This document shows, one piece after another, positions 10,031-22,223 of a stretch of 64,000 nt of DNA; the first letter of the stretch is position 1, and the number at the start of each line of letters is the position of its first letter. The notes beneath the pieces were generated by a model, which saw only the letters and a list, made by a program, of their open reading frames with translations, was not told the origin of the DNA and searched no databases. The stretch spans positions 131,946-195,945 of the forward strand of contig DF239099.1 of assembly GCA_000507305.1 (NCBI GenBank), in the 5' to 3' direction. This DNA is from Breviolum minutum Mf 1.05b.01. Lineage: Eukaryota; Sar; Dinophyceae; Suessiales; Symbiodiniaceae. A program made the translations under genes and the position numbers.

Positions 10031-12085
10031 AAAATAATACTGGTTGGTTAAAGTTCTGTCATCGTTCAACTTATGATATTCATCACCACTCGCCGTTTCG
10101 GACCTTTAAGCGCTTTAAGCTCTATCTGGTCAATACTTTATCCCCCAACCACTTGCAACCCTTAGTTTGTCATGTAGTATGGAAAATGGCCATCATTGGA
10201 TTTTCATGAATGCTTCATCACAGGCCACACGCCAGCCGGGGCTTATAGCTTATACGTTTTGTTTTTTCAAAGCTGACTCAAGCAGCCAGCTATACTTTTT
10301 GAAGTGAAGCTGACTCAAGGTCCCAGTGTTTTCCCCCTTTTCTCGATCTTCAAAAGAGCGAATCTCCGTTTTCTCTGCGACATTTTTGGCGGAAAAAAGG
10401 GTCAAGTCAGGCGATTGGTATCTGAGTTGGATCTCGGAGTTGCAAAATCATCGGCCTTAAGGGATTATCAACCACCATGATCCCTTAATAGTCCCTTAAC
10501 AAGTTCCCCCAAGAAATAAGGCCTTCATGGCCAGCCCAATTACGGGATGATGGTGGATAATATTTCTGCAGTAAGGCCTTTTTTCCTGGGATGGTGCCAC
10601 TGGGGGGGTTCCCTTAGATTGCCATGAATTAAATAGGAGAAAAACATATCCAAAGATTTTCCCCTCAATGGTGATATGTGCTGGATATAGATGGATATAG
10701 CGTCAATAAAGCACATAAAACGATTAAGAAAAACACACACACATCACTCACCTTTTTTGATAGGCATATCCACCAAAAAACCTCTTCACTAATATCTACA
10801 GGTAAATGCCAGAGTCATTCACCAAATTTTTTCAAACGACCATCTGTTTTAGAGTCGCTAAAAGAGCGTTTTCCTGAACCTTTCCACATTAAACTCACTT
10901 TTCCTCCCTTCGCAATTTCTGTCCCATGACCTGAAGCACCCCTTCTTTTCCCAAGGATTCAGGAAATTGGATGACCTCAAGGGAAGTTGGGTTGGAGAAA
11001 CGACGACGAAAACCTTTACAAAACACGACTGGGAATTTCGTTTGCGATTTTCTTCCAAGACCTGTAGTCGGTCCCGTATATTTTTTTAAATCCGGGTGCG
11101 GACTCAGAAAATGTTGGGTCCGGAAAAAAAACAACAACAAAACAAAACTGAGAGTTTTATTTTTCAAGAGGTCACAGGGTCAAGGTCCACCCGTAGATGT
11201 TAGTGAAAATCCACTTCTTGCAAGTCCACTTTTACCCATTTCCTTGGATGTCTGGAAAAAATATACAACACATTCCCCAAAGTAATGGCTGAATGGTGAT
11301 GAATCCCATGGTAGAATCCGTAAACATCACCCAAAAAACAATTCCAAGTATGTTGAGGAGATCTTATCCATTTCTGGATGATTTCACAAGCCGCGAATAA
11401 GATACACTTCCTAAAACTAACGGGTATACAATAAACAATCTTAGACATGAGCACCTAGATTCTCAGATAGATGTATCTTAAAATCAGGCGGCCCCAAATT
11501 CCATTGGCGTTTCTCACTCAAATTCACCCTGTTCCATGAGATTGTTGCACCCCCCCAAGTTAGTAAGACACACTGAAGTGATTACAAGACGCAACCGAGT
11601 TAACATATTTTTTTGGTTCTGCCATTAAAATTTAAGACAAACTTGGAGGCAATTCCCTGGAAGTCAAGTTGACCATTAATAGTCCGCTGAAATTGTTGAT
11701 GAAAGAAACCGTTTACGGAAAACACCGGCCTTTTTTTGGGTTCAAAAGGGTTTTGAGGAATGTTTACTGTTGGTGTACTAATCACTCAAACCTTCATTTC
11801 CAACATCCCTAGATTCACTCATGAAAATTGCACCTGAAGCATCCCATCCTCCCATAATCATGGCTCAGTGAAACATGAGTGTATCTCTCCAATGGTAATT
11901 ACTTACCTTCCAAATACGACCCCATTTTCCACAACGAACCATGGTTATTGGAGAAGGAACAAGAATCCTTACCCTCCCTAAAACTAACATACCAATGGAA
12001 CATCCAAATTTTCGATGGTATTTACCAGGAAAAATGGGGGGTTTTCCATGGTTCTGCTATGCTAGTGTTCCATGGTTCTCTTGCG
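10031..12085. other. Spacer rich in repeat fragments
   Basis: Includes a GGCCTTA/TAAGGCC-type palindromic region at about 10,450-10,640 and a CTTGGATNTG-family relic at 11,240-11,350. A minus-strand stretch at about 11,045-10,965 (contains FCKGFRRRFSNPT) could be a decayed exon, but no boundaries support it. Confidence 0.4.
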
Positions 12086-12090
12086 TTCCA

Positions 12091-12198
12091 AGTGGCATAA
12101 TCCACTTTTGCAGCTTCTTGCAAGCGTCGTTTCTGCTCTAAGCGACGTCCTCCACACGTGGCGCCTGCCACAATAGACACGTCCTGGTGGAGGAGAGT
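12091..12198 (-). CDS. Exon paralogous to the 26.0 kb exon
   Basis: After a good acceptor (CATCTTTCACTTAG) the minus strand is open and encodes QDVSIVAGATCGGRRL, then RRLQEAAKVDYATW. The same motif order occurs in the exon starting at 26,039 (TVTILAGASCG, RRLQQAVKVDF). The 12.1 kb copy lacks a small insertion between the two blocks and has no clear GT donor at the matching place. It runs instead toward a transposon-like repeat. The family is not recognised. This may be a partial gene duplicate. Confidence 0.45.
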
Positions 12199-12599
12199 CT
12201 AAGTGAAAGATGTTGTTTGTCAACTGGTAGGAGACCCATGGTTGGATTTTCGGAGAAAAGACCTCGAAATTTCCACTTGGATACACCAAAAGATCTGGAC
12301 AAATGTGCCATTTTTTTTTGAAAAACATTTACTCTATTCAAGACATGGTTCATTTTGATTTTCTTGTTCCATGCAAGCAAACGAAAAACATATGGATATA
12401 TTGTTCCAAAATGCTTCATGCTTCCATTTTCCTGCGCTCTACCACAACAATACTAGTAAATCCCCACCTTCTTTCTATAAACATACTCAACGGAAATAAA
12501 CATATTCCGTTCTCCAAGCCTACCACAGGACCAACCCCAATTTTTTCCCAATGGTTTCGGATCAAATGCGTGAGCGTTCCCCTGATTCACTCCTGCACA

Positions 12600-12655
12600 T
12601 AGTCTTCAAGTACAGCATCCCCAGCAGCACGAGCCAAAGCCTTTCCAGTTGAAGT
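12600..12655 (-). CDS. Possible short exon
   Basis: On the minus strand the sequence after CAACTGGAAAG reads ALARAAGDAVLEDYVQE, a strongly helix-forming, gene-like peptide. It lies upstream of the 12,198 exon on the same strand and may belong to the same gene. The boundaries are weak. Confidence 0.3.
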
Positions 12656-12671
12656 TAGTCGGGGAATTTAA

Positions 12672-12770
12672 TACACCCCCGAAAAAACTAACATGACAAT
12701 GGCCCATGAATGAAGATATATCTCCTACGAACAATCAGGTGATTTTCCAGCTACTTAGTTTACCAGAGGA
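12672..12770. mobile_element. Inverted-repeat element (AACATGACAATGG subfamily)
   Basis: Starts TACACCCCCGAAAAAACTAA and contains ATGAATGAAGATATATCTCC and GTGATTTTCCAGCTA, the phrases shared by the copies at 14,588, 15,160, 17,223 and 39,429. The right arm is partly lost. Confidence 0.6.
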
Positions 12771-13754
12771 TTACTACCAGTTTGAAGGGTGATGGAACAG
12801 GCAATCACCCCAAAAACTTGATGGATGCAATCTGAAGCCATGATGATCATCCCATATTTTGTAGTAATTCTCCTTAGTTTGCACCTTAATTCATACCAAA
12901 ATTAGTACTGTAGTTGTACCTTAGCAATTGTTTACTTAGGTAGCTTGTATCTGAGTTAAATCTTAGATCTGTATACCTTAACACCCCGGTACACCATTAA
13001 GAATCATCATGGGATAGACATCATCCCTTGCCATCTTCGAAGCAAAACCCAAGTTTTGGCCCACGCAACGTTGGACCCTGAGTTTATTTTTTTTTCGGGA
13101 GTAAGAAATCATTACACCATGTTGGGCAGAATCGAAGGCCCATTTGTTGTGTTTTGTTTTGCGTGTTTGAATCTGAAAATGGGCCTGATCTTCAAATTAC
13201 CCGGATATGTTCTTGATACATTTGGTTTTTGAGCCCCAACTTATAATTACCCATGGCCCTTTTGCAACATCTTCGTAATCTAACATGGCCGTTGGAAAAA
13301 TTTGCATCTTTTGAAAAAACGGATGTCCATCTTCATTCCCGGTCTGATTTTTCCCTAGCCTTTCCTATGTTGGTTTAAGGTTTGCCCGAATGTGATCTGA
13401 TCAGGCTTGGCAAAACTTAGGTCCCGGATGCTACAGGTTGAGAGCCTTGAGGGTTTCCACGGTTTGTTGTTGTACATGAGATTTGTGTTTCACCCGCAGA
13501 AAAAAAAACATATATGTAAATCACCAGCAATAAAGGCATCCACTTACATCCAATAGGTTTCCTTTAAAGGGCGCAACTCATTATATAAACTGCACCACCA
13601 ACTATACCCTGGAAGTCCAAGACCATTCAAAGACTAGTCAGCATTTTTGGATGATTAAGTTACCTACTATAAAAAAATGGTTCTTCGTGAACACCTAATT
13701 TTTCAAAATGGTCTTTGGATGTCATCGCGTCCGTTGGGGGAGAATAATCAGCAG

Positions 13755-14587
13755 GTGAATCTGCGGCCTTGCGCACCGCAGAGGTGCCAAAGGCCACAAA
13801 ACTCGTGGCATCCGACAAGGAGAGATCTAAACCTTCCCCCGTTGCGGGCACGTCACGTCCGTTCCATTTCGTTTTTTTTTGGGGGGGGAGAGATGGGCCA
13901 AACCCGGGCTTTTTTGGTGGGATGTTTTTTGTTTTGTGTGTTTTTGTATTGTTGTTTTTTGGGATGGATGATGATGACGATGACGGTATCCGGAAGTAAT
14001 GGTTGAGCCACCCCATACTGAACAGTTATGAGTCAACAACTGGTTTCATCTTCCCCAAAATTTTTATTAAGGTGAACATTCTCAAACAAATCTATAGTTG
14101 GTTCTTGAACTCACGAAAATGGTCAGTTGAAGGGTCCAGGGGACGGGAACCAACCCACGACGTGGCTCTAAGACAAAGGCTAGTGAACTGGCATGAATTT
14201 CGGGGGTAAAGGCTACGAGGTTGAGCCCCGAGCCGATGGTTATAAATGGGTTGAAATAACCCCTATACATGGTCGAAAATAAATGGGTAACTGCGAAATT
14301 ACTTCTAGGAGTTATATCTCTATAACTCTTTTTTCCCCACCTTGTAGGCCCAAGTCTCCATTATTTTACCAACGGAAATGGACACAAAATGTATCATCAC
14401 CATTTTTTGTCAAAAGGCGCCAAATGTCATTTAAGGATCATTGGATCGTTGTCGCGTCGTCACGGTTTTCGTAGGAATCTTTTTAATCCGCCCCAGTGAC
14501 CGGCGAGATCCGTTTCAGAGTTCCCCAACATCCTTTCAGCTGCGCGTCCTCCGAAAAGACCTCGCAATGGCAGAAATTGCTGCCTAG
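13755..14587 (+). CDS. Candidate plus-strand spliced gene, unknown product
   Basis: Three exon-like blocks. After AATCAGCAG at 13,754 an open frame encodes a basic, disordered peptide (AEVPKATKLVASDKERSK). Block 14,127-14,205, after GGTCAG and before GTAAAG, encodes a basic peptide with REPTHDVALRQRLVNWHEF. A last block after TTTCAG near 14,510-14,542 is open in two frames, one ending in TAG at 14,587 (LRVLRKDLAMAEIAA), the other running into a transposon. The first block is also open on the minus strand, so the strand there is uncertain. Confidence 0.35.
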
Positions 14588-14704
14588 CACACCCCCCAAA
14601 ACTAACATGACGATGGAATAACAACCATGAATGAACCTGTGCTGTATCTCTTGTTAAAAATTAGGTGATTTTACAGCTAGCCATGTTAGTTTTCAAGGGC
14701 GTGG
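14588..14704. mobile_element. Inverted-repeat element (AACATGACAATGG subfamily)
   Basis: The left end CACCCCCCAAAACTAACATG and right end CATGTTAGTTTTCAAGGGCG are inverted repeats. It has the shared internal GTGATTTTACAGCTA. Confidence 0.75.
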
Positions 14705-15159
14705 GACCCCGAGCCACCTATACTACTCCCATAAGAATCCCATAAGAAGAATGGGAAACCTACATGGGAACGGGTGTCTCAACTACAAAGGCATCACTTC
14801 AAGAAATCACCCCAAAAATGGTGGTTTTTGCAGAAAGATAGTTCGTTTTGGAAGTGAGGGCCTTGCATGCTTACATGCTCCAACATTCCAATTATATAAA
14901 TCCAACATTACATGCTTCACCCCATCCAATTCCAGTGATTTTCGGACCCAAACAACTTGTTTTCTTTTAGCCTCGCCGGATCGAACCTTCAAACAACACG
15001 TTGAAAACTGTCATTGTTTTCTTACTTCGTCGTTTCCATCCCTGCAAGTTTTTGGATAACATTTCTCGGTTGCTTGGTGATCAGTGAAGAAACAAACTGA
15101 CCAAACTGACACCCAACATGTTGGCAATTGACTACTTGCTGAACACTTTTCAAATAGAT

Positions 15160-15265
15160 ACACCCCTGAAAACTAACATTTCCAATGGAAACAGCAACCA
15201 TGAATGAAGATGTATCTCATTGTAAAAGATGGTGGTTTTCCAGCCATCGCCATGTGATCGTTTAC
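15160..15265. mobile_element. Inverted-repeat element, right arm decayed
   Basis: Starts TACACCCCTGAAAACTAACA and carries the family phrases (ATGAATGAAGATGTATCTC, GGTTTTCCAGCCA). The right terminal repeat has degenerated. Confidence 0.5.
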
Positions 15266-15714
15266 TCGAGGACAGACAATTTAATACTGTATCCATTTTA
15301 AGATATACGAACGACTCTTTGACCTTACCAGCCATTTTGATCATGATCTCATCAGCCAGAAATTTGTGCCAAGACACATTTCCAACTCCTTTTTATTTAC
15401 ATTTTGGGGATGCTCATCTCATCCCACCTGTAAATTCAAAAAATCCTTATAAAAGGGTATATAAAACCCTACCTTGGGATTATTTTGGGGTTTCATTGAG
15501 TCTAATTTTCATCCCACAAACCAATGGGAATTAGATGAGGGTCCTACATTTGAATAAAAAAATCGAAATTGCCAAGTTGCATAAGAGATGTTGCTCTCAT
15601 TGACCTCGACCGTCAGATTCTGGGAGTCGTCGGAATCATTGGCCAGCACTCGGTTTTCCGAAACAGGCGAGGAATGGAAAAACACAGAGGCGGCTTTTTT
15701 TTTGGGGGAGAGAT

Positions 15715-15821
15715 GGATGTTTCCGAAAATAGTGGGTTCCCCCCCCCAAATCATCCCATTTTAATAGGGTGTTCCATTATAAACCATCCATTTTGGGGTT
15801 CCCCTATTTTTGGAAACACCC
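15715..15821. mobile_element. GGNTGTTTCC inverted-repeat element, copy 2
   Basis: Terminal inverted repeats GGATGTTTCC and GGAAACACCC, flanked by AGAT on both sides (15,711-15,714 and 15,822-15,825). Inside, CATCCATTTTGGGG matches the other copies, in the opposite orientation to copy 1. Confidence 0.8.
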
Positions 15822-16087
15822 AGATGGGTCGATTGGAATCACCAACCGTTTCAGGTACCAAAAATAGAGGTATTTTTTCACGCGTGCCTTTCCTTTCGGT
15901 ATGGCACATTTTTCTAGGACGAAGTGTTAAATTTCCAGGTAGTAACACTGTACACCCCCAAAATTTAACATGCCAAAAAACGCCCTATATTTTGAAAGGA
16001 ATTGCATTTTTCCAAACCCTCATATTGGATATCCATGTAATATCCTCAAGCCAGGGGTGCTGTTAACCCTCTATCCGCGCTTGGGAG

Positions 16088-16141
16088 ACCAAGAAACTGA
16101 GCCGTCGCAAGGTGTCGATGGAGGAGCTGTTCCTGGAGCAG
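16088..16141 (+). CDS. Short phase-0 exon, unknown product
   Basis: Bounded by an acceptor-like CTTGGGAG and a donor GTGATG. The 54 bases are open and encode TKKLSRRKVSMEELFLEQ, a charged helical peptide with clear coding character in otherwise non-coding DNA. Neighbouring exons were not identified. Confidence 0.35.
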
Positions 16142-17222
16142 GTGATGATAAGGTTTACTGGACTGAAAATAATCTCACTTAACAAGGGGAACTACGCCCC
16201 TTTCTATGGTTGAATACACTAAGTTGAGGTGCAGATTCCATGTATGCAATGGAATCGGTGGAAAGTTGAGATAGTTGAGTGAGTTTACCCTTTCTCGCTA
16301 AGTTCACCCTGGAAAGAAAGTTCATCTTATCTTTTGTGTCTGGAATATTCTTCGATTTGCGCAAGTTTGATGCGAAAGGAAAAAGTGAACCAAACATATT
16401 CTCACAAAGCATGGTAGAAAGTAAAACATCTCAAAAGACAAATCCAAGTATTCAAAATTGCTTTTTCAAGGCCACGTAAAGTTACCAGCTGAGTTCACCC
16501 TTGGACAAAAAACAGCTATGAACTTTTGGTGCTTGGAATCATACTTAGGTTTCAGGGATTCCCAACCCCCCAAAAAAGGATGGAAACAGTCCCACCTGCT
16601 TAAGAGCAGGGAAATCAAAGAGGTTTTTGAAGACGAAATTTTCACTACAAAATTTGGGATGTGCAATATTGGAGTTTGCAAGGATGAGTGATTTAGTATC
16701 ACTGGGTGTTCAAAAGGCACCTTTCTACATGGAGTATTTTGGGGGTGAACCTCATAACAAGGCGGCTAGATCCCTTTGTTGAAACCCTCCCCCAAAATAT
16801 TGATGATGTCTCAACAGTACAAGCTCAACATCCCAGTCATCATTGTCACCCGTTCCTTTTTTTGTGGGGGGGCTTCTAATTTTTGAGACATATCTTGAGA
16901 ATGAAATAGTGAACACCACAATGGGGGATCCTGCATCCTACACGCAAGTCATACCCATTTTGCGGCCTTCGATCTCTTGACCTACACGAAACAAGTTACT
17001 GAGTTTTGAAACCTTTCATGGAAACCTAAGGGCCCCCTCCAACTCGCCCCCCCCCCCCAGAAAATAAGGCCTTATTAGAGGATTATTAAGGGACAATGAT
17101 GGTTAATAACTCCTTAGGTTCCCATGAATCTTTGTTTTTCATGGCGAAGTTTCTCGCAGGCGATTCGTGAACAAAGGTGATGTCAACGGCAACGAAAACA
17201 ACCAACCTTCAAGAAAAAGCAA

Positions 17223-17335
17223 TGCACCACCGCGAACTAACATGACAATGGGAAAAACAACCATTTGAAAATGTATCTCCTGCTCAAACAATATGGTGAT
17301 TTTTCCAGCTATCCATGTTAGTTTACTGGAGGGTA
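17223..17335. mobile_element. Inverted-repeat element (AACATGACAATGG subfamily)
   Basis: The left end GCGAACTAACATGACAATGG faces the right end CCATGTTAGTTTACTGGAGG. Shared internal GTGATTTTTCCAGCTA. Confidence 0.7.
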
Positions 17336-17607
17336 ATCAACGAATCATGCCCATTTTTCAACAAAAAACAACACACACACACACTATATCACTAACTATT
17401 CTTAAGAACACCACATTTTCTAACAATCTTTAAGGGGAATTATCTACTCCAAACATCCTCACACCCGCCCCAAGGTCTCCCCACAAATCGCTGATATCAT
17501 CGCTCCAATTGCCATCCGTGTCATCTGACAGATTACCTGGCAGATTTGTCGTCCTTCCGTGTGTAACTTGGGATGTGACTTGCCCTCCTTCCCGGGACAA
17601 TCATAGT

Positions 17608-17707
17608 CTAATTGGTGGTTGAACCAACCCAATTGAAACATAGGGTTCATCTTCCCCAATGTGCGGTTAGTGAAAAAAGAATATGTTTGAGTGAAACCAC
17701 CGCCTAG
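17608..17707 (+). mobile_element. CTAG-ended element
   Basis: Starts CTAATTGGTGGTTGAACCAA and ends GTGAAACCACCGCCTAG. The interior is diverged. Confidence 0.65.
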
Positions 17708-17743
17708 ATAATGGTTGATACAAATCCTGGTGCTTGGATTTGT

Positions 17744-17858
17744 TACATCCCCCCGAAGTTTAACAGCAAAAGCCCCCGAAAAATGATGGTTGGAAGATGA
17801 TCCTGTCCTTTTGGGATGGTTTATTTTCAGGGGCGAGCTGTTGAACTTCCAGGGAGTA
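17744..17858. mobile_element. Inverted-repeat element (GTTTAACAGC subfamily)
   Basis: The left end CCCCCCGAAGTTTAACAGC pairs with the right end GCTGTTGAACTTCCAGGGAG. Inner arms CCCCCGAAAAATGATGG and TTTATTTTCAGGGGCG also pair. A second copy is at 19,724-19,842. Confidence 0.75.
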
Positions 17859-18369
17859 ATAGTTAATACAAGTCCTGGTGCTGACTGTTACTGGGGGTGA
17901 GAACACTCTAGTATGACTACTACGGTGCCTTTCCTTGTGGAAATTTATCATTGGAATAACAATGGTAAATCAAGGTTAAGGTTGGAATGCCCGATCCTAA
18001 CAGTTTTTTCATAGGGTGGCGATGTATAACTCAACCATAGTGGATCTCCTACGGTGCCTTCCTTGCTACTGGATATCTATCATTTTTTCATAAACCTTTA
18101 CAAAAGTCCAAGGGAAAGGGATCGGAGCGGAATTTCTCCCAGTTCATGGACTTTTTTCATACTCCCCAAATTCACCCAGAGGGGTGTGGTAAAAGACACC
18201 TTATATCAATGCGTTGTAATTCCTACTTATTCCGCAATCCCTACAAACAAATGATATATTCTTATGTGAAGCTACTAACTTTTAGTCGGTCACATCTAAA
18301 ACTCCCACGATCAACTCAAAAAAGTCCTAAGGGACCATTCCATGACAATTCCCAAAATTGTTATTCATA

Positions 18370-18469
18370 TACCCTCCCTGAAACTAACATAGCTCCTGAA
18401 AATGCCATCCCGAAACGGAAATTCATCTTTCAACCATTGATTTTCAGGTGCTATGTTAGTTTCATACCT
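18370..18469. mobile_element. Inverted-repeat element (GAAACTAACATAG subfamily)
   Basis: The left end TACCCTCCCTGAAACTAACA and right end GCTATGTTAGTTTC are inverted repeats; AATCA and TGATT inner parts pair too. A related pair lies at about 54,200-54,430. Confidence 0.7.
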
Positions 18470-18531
18470 ACACTTGTTGTAACCTCACACAACCACAAGG
18501 CCCTCCGTTTTTGCTTTGCTATCTCTCCGTT

Positions 18532-18608
18532 CGTTTTTTTTTTCGCGGCCTTCATCCAAGGTCTGCGTGAGTGTCACGGTGGTGGTCATGGTGCTGCTTT
18601 CGTTACCT
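18532..18608 (-). CDS. Possible Thr-rich exon
   Basis: The minus strand encodes NESSTMTTTVTLTQTLDEG, a Ser/Thr-rich then acidic peptide. It resembles the 19.5 kb exon on the same strand in composition and order. Plus-strand frames are also open, so strand and boundaries are uncertain. Confidence 0.28.
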
Positions 18609-19328
18609 ACAGATTTGAAGCAACGAAGGGAGGTTGATGTGAATTTCCCGGAGATATGGGCGTGTTCGCTTCCCAGAAATCAGCGAAATCAGCGGGATTT
18701 CCATATTTCACCATCCATGATCCTACGGATGCTTGTCGTGGAAACCGTCACCCCTATGCTCTCTGGAGTGCCTGACATCTTTGTCCCATGAAAATAGGCT
18801 GGCCTTCTGGCCCGAAAGGAAAATCATCTTCCAACCAGCAATTTTCTGGTGCGATTTGTCAGTTTTACGGGAAGTTAAAAGTGCAAGACATCAACAAAGT
18901 TGGTGGTCCCTGAAACTAAAACGTCCAGAGCCCTTACTGACTTTTGCACCATGATCCGACTCAAAAAATTCTGTGGCGGTCTTCATTTAGTACGATTTCT
19001 AAGATTTGCTATGAATTGGTTGGATCTACCTCCCAGTAACAGTGGCAAATGGAGGTTTATACGGATTTCCGAATAAACATGTCGTTGGTGGTGGCTGGCA
19101 ACCTGGGTGGGGATGTGATCCATTGAATTGACTGTATGAGAAGTAACTAATTAGGGCAGTCACAGCACGCCAATTGATATCCGACTCCCGCGAGATTATA
19201 ACCCGATAACCCCCCCTCTTTTTGGATAGCGGGGGGTGTCACTGTTTTGAGAGGGCTTTGATCTACATGTGTTTTCCAAGTTGTTTTGAAATGAAGGAAT
19301 GCGTGGTATGTCGGAATAGGATGTAGTA

Positions 19329-19456
<128 letters not shown>

Positions 19457-19498
19457 ATTTGTATTCCTACATTTTCTTCCCCTCTTTTGAACTGCATC

Positions 19499-19639
19499 CT
19501 AGTTGCTCACATTTGATCCATTGTCCTCCTTGTCATCTTGTTGGAACTCGACGGTCATGGTGGTGGTGCTGGTGACGACGGTCTCCGTGATGCTCGTAGT
19601 AGTCAGCGTGGTCTGCGATTTGGAACGAATGGAGGAAAA
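19499..19639 (-). CDS. Thr/Ser-rich terminal exon, unknown product
   Basis: After an acceptor-like TTCGTCAAG the minus strand is open for 46 codons to a stop. The peptide starts SSIRSKSQTTLTTTS, has a Thr/Val-rich middle (ITETVVTSTTTMTVE) and an acidic end (QQDDKEDNGSN). Such Thr-rich stretches are common in secreted or cell-wall proteins, but no signal peptide or domain is visible here. Confidence 0.35.
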   Translation of the reverse strand, partial: FSSIRSKSQTTLTTTSITETVVTSTTTMTVEFQQDDKEDNGSNVSN

Positions 19640-19723
19640 CTTGACGAAGGGATTTTTCCAAGCTAATTGGAGGTTAAATAACCTGGGTTGAGAGGCCTTA
19701 CCTTTTGGGTAGAGATCGATATA

Positions 19724-19842
19724 CACACTCCCGAAGTTTAACTGCAAAAGCCCCTGAAAAATGATGCTTGGAAAACGTTTGCCTTTTCTTTTTGGGGTCC
19801 TCGGCCAATTTTCAGGGCGAACTGTTAAACTTCCAGGGAGCA
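19724..19842. mobile_element. Inverted-repeat element (GTTTAACTGC subfamily)
   Basis: The left end CACTCCCGAAGTTTAACTGC faces the right end AACTGTTAAACTTCCAGGGA. Inner CCCCTGAAAAATGATG faces AATTTTCAGGG. Confidence 0.75.
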
Positions 19843-20363
19843 TTCTGATTGAACTACCATCCCAATTGAAATATATTCGTCAAAATGGGTTCTTCGTCGC
19901 CCAAGTTTCAGGGTGAAGAAAAATCCAAACATCTCACAAAAACTGCCGCCGTTGGTAGTGTTGGTGACTGGAACCAGGTGGCCTCTCCTATTGTTCATCC
20001 GTAGATTCGGCAGTTTTTTCAACGACTTTGCAGGGGTCATCCAAAGTAATCAGCATCTTGTGAAGTCATGAGTGTTGGTCTGATTTCTGAGATGATCGCA
20101 ATCAGTGGTTAGGATCACCAAGTTGTTATTCTCAATATCCATAATCCCATGTAGAAGTGGCGGATGGTTCTTTTGGTGGAACAAAACCCCTTTGCGCGCC
20201 CGAAATCTAGAAAAAAAAACAGTTGAGCTTGATGGCGGCTTCTTCCAAGGGAGTTTTTTGATGGGGCTCCGGAAATCCAAACCGAATCCGATCTAAACGA
20301 CGAACCCAAAAGTAGTTTCTCAATCAAAACTTACGACTGCATAACATTGTGTATCATGACGTC

Positions 20364-20474
20364 CTTGGATTTGCTAAAGATGTTTGGAAAAAGTACAAAC
20401 CATTCTCCCAAATGGTGGTTTAATGGTGTTTTACCATGGTAAATTCAACAAATCACCTTGAATATATCCAAGTA
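20364..20474. mobile_element. CTTGGATTTG-ended element
   Basis: Starts CTTGGATTTGC and ends ATATATCCAAG. The internal CAAATGGTGGTTTAATGGTG is shared with about 47,990 and 2,060. Confidence 0.6.
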
Positions 20475-20730
20475 TATATATATATATATATGTAAACAAT
20501 TTCAATTGGCCATGTCAACTAACATCATTGTCTCATCAAGAAAATGGACTAAATGAATTGCATTCACACCAACCAAACCCTTTTCTTTTCAGATTCCTGC
20601 AACCAGCCTTTTTGAGGAGGTTTTGATTCAAGAAAAAACATCACTAGAATGATCTCCAAATGAAGGTGGTCATTTGTTTTTCGGCAGGCAAGTCACTTGA
20701 GCCACGAAAAAAAACAAGTGGATACTTTCC

Positions 20731-20826
20731 ATTGGGATCCTGGTTGTTTAATAGGGATCCTTATAATGGTTTATCATAATACCCACATAGCTGGGTAGTA
20801 TTTCACCCCTACATACACTAAACAAC
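20731..20826. mobile_element. Dispersed repeat (CCTGGTTGTTTAATAGG type)
   Basis: Begins CCATTGGGATCCTGGTTGTT and ends CATACACTAAACAAC, with a central GGTTTATCATAATACCC. Related sequence occurs near 1,575, 24,900, 38,600, 41,110, 48,480, 53,220 and 58,150. CCTGGTTGTTTA and TAAACAACCAGG form its inverted ends. Confidence 0.5.
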
Positions 20827-20943
20827 TTTTTCTTTCACTGCTTACTTATACTTCACCCAAGGTCACTCATCATACCCCCCAAAAGCAGTTGCAACCCAAA
20901 CTGCTCAGACCCATTGCAATATGGGAAAATGGCCATCCTGAAT

Positions 20944-21042
20944 CTAGTTGGTGGTTTCAACCCGTTTGAAAAATGAGTCAAATTAGATCATTTCGCCAAG
21001 GGAGGGTGAACATGAAAAATGTTTGAAAGCACAACGCTGGCC
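20944..21042 (+). mobile_element. CTAG-ended element
   Basis: Starts CTAGTTGGTGGTTTCAACCC, includes GAGTCAAATTAGATCATTT, and its right end (GAAAGCACAACGCTGG) is diverged. Confidence 0.7.
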
Positions 21043-21436
21043 ATCCAACAACCCACAACATGTCTAGAGTCTGCATCACCTTAGTTGCAATTCACCACTT
21101 TAGGCGGTGAAAAGTTACATAATACAACATGACATCACTTCTTTAGCTCACTAAAAGGCACCTGTATCACATTGCATCACTATTTTCATCAACCAACCAG
21201 CACCTCCAGTGCTTCACAACATTTGAAGCCTCCCCTTCATCTGACCAAATTATAATATTTCACCAACCTAGATTTGCCTGAAATAGCCGGGGTCCCAGTG
21301 TCCTTACTTTTTACCACCATTTAGGGGCCCCAAAAAACCGTGTTTTCGGTCGCAAAAAACCCCAAGGTACCGTTGGCACTCCAAAGTCCACGGTGGTGAT
21401 CAACTGGACATTTTTGTTGAGCAACGTGACCTGAGA

Positions 21437-21441
21437 TGTGG

Positions 21442-21493
<52 letters not shown>
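21437..21493. repeat. TTG trinucleotide repeat
   Basis: About 18 consecutive GTT/TTG units. The Leu and Gln/Asn homopeptide frames across it are by-products. Confidence 0.95.
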
Positions 21494-22223
21494 CGTTGGG
21501 ACAAACTATTTTGGTAAGGTTGGTAAGGGTTGGTGAGGTGATGGTGATGTGGGGGGTGGTTGGGGTTGCCATTTTCAGCCAAAAACAGGGGGGTCATGAA
21601 ATATACAAATCCAACCCTTCAACCATGTCATTTTAAGGAGAACAAATCACTGAAGATTACCATACATTTGCTAGTTGTTCGATCCCTCCCCAACATGGGC
21701 AATTTGCAACCCCCTTTCAATATAACAAAGATATCTTAAAATTGTGTCATATTTGAAGCTGGAGGGATACAATCTTTCCATTTTCCCATCATTTTTGGCC
21801 TCCATTTATTGGAAGATGGACAGTTTAATGACGCTGCAGAAGGTTGGAGTAAACTCTTCCTCTGATTGGAGGACAGGGGTGGGCCGAGCCCGTGGAGCTT
21901 CAAGACTTCAAAGGGCTAGCTCGATATGAAAAATTGTGAATTTCCGTCGTCATGTTAGTTTTCAGGGGAGTACTAACAAAGAAACTCTAAGGCAATTCCA
22001 ACAGACCTCTGGAACATACTGCCCGGATATTTTTGGATTCCCTTCATAAACAGATGGCTAAGCCAAAATGTGCGCAGAAACCCAGGGTTTCCGCTCCAAA
22101 TCCATCGCTTTTATGAAGGAATTCTAGATAATCCCCAGCTCCGAATCGCTTCTTTAGCCAGTAAGGGTCCGGGGCTATGTTCCCAGGGGTATGTTCAAAT
22201 TTTCTTCCACAAAAAACAGCGGC

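Larger units (their letters stand above)
16142..18369. other. Spacer with several small transposons
   Basis: Apart from the elements listed at 17,223, 17,608 and 17,744, it contains a CTTGGATTTG-family relic (about 16,355-16,455) and the phrase ATAAGGCCTTATTAGAGGAT near 17,064, shared with about 10,520, 45,650 and 58,650. No exon supported. Confidence 0.4.
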
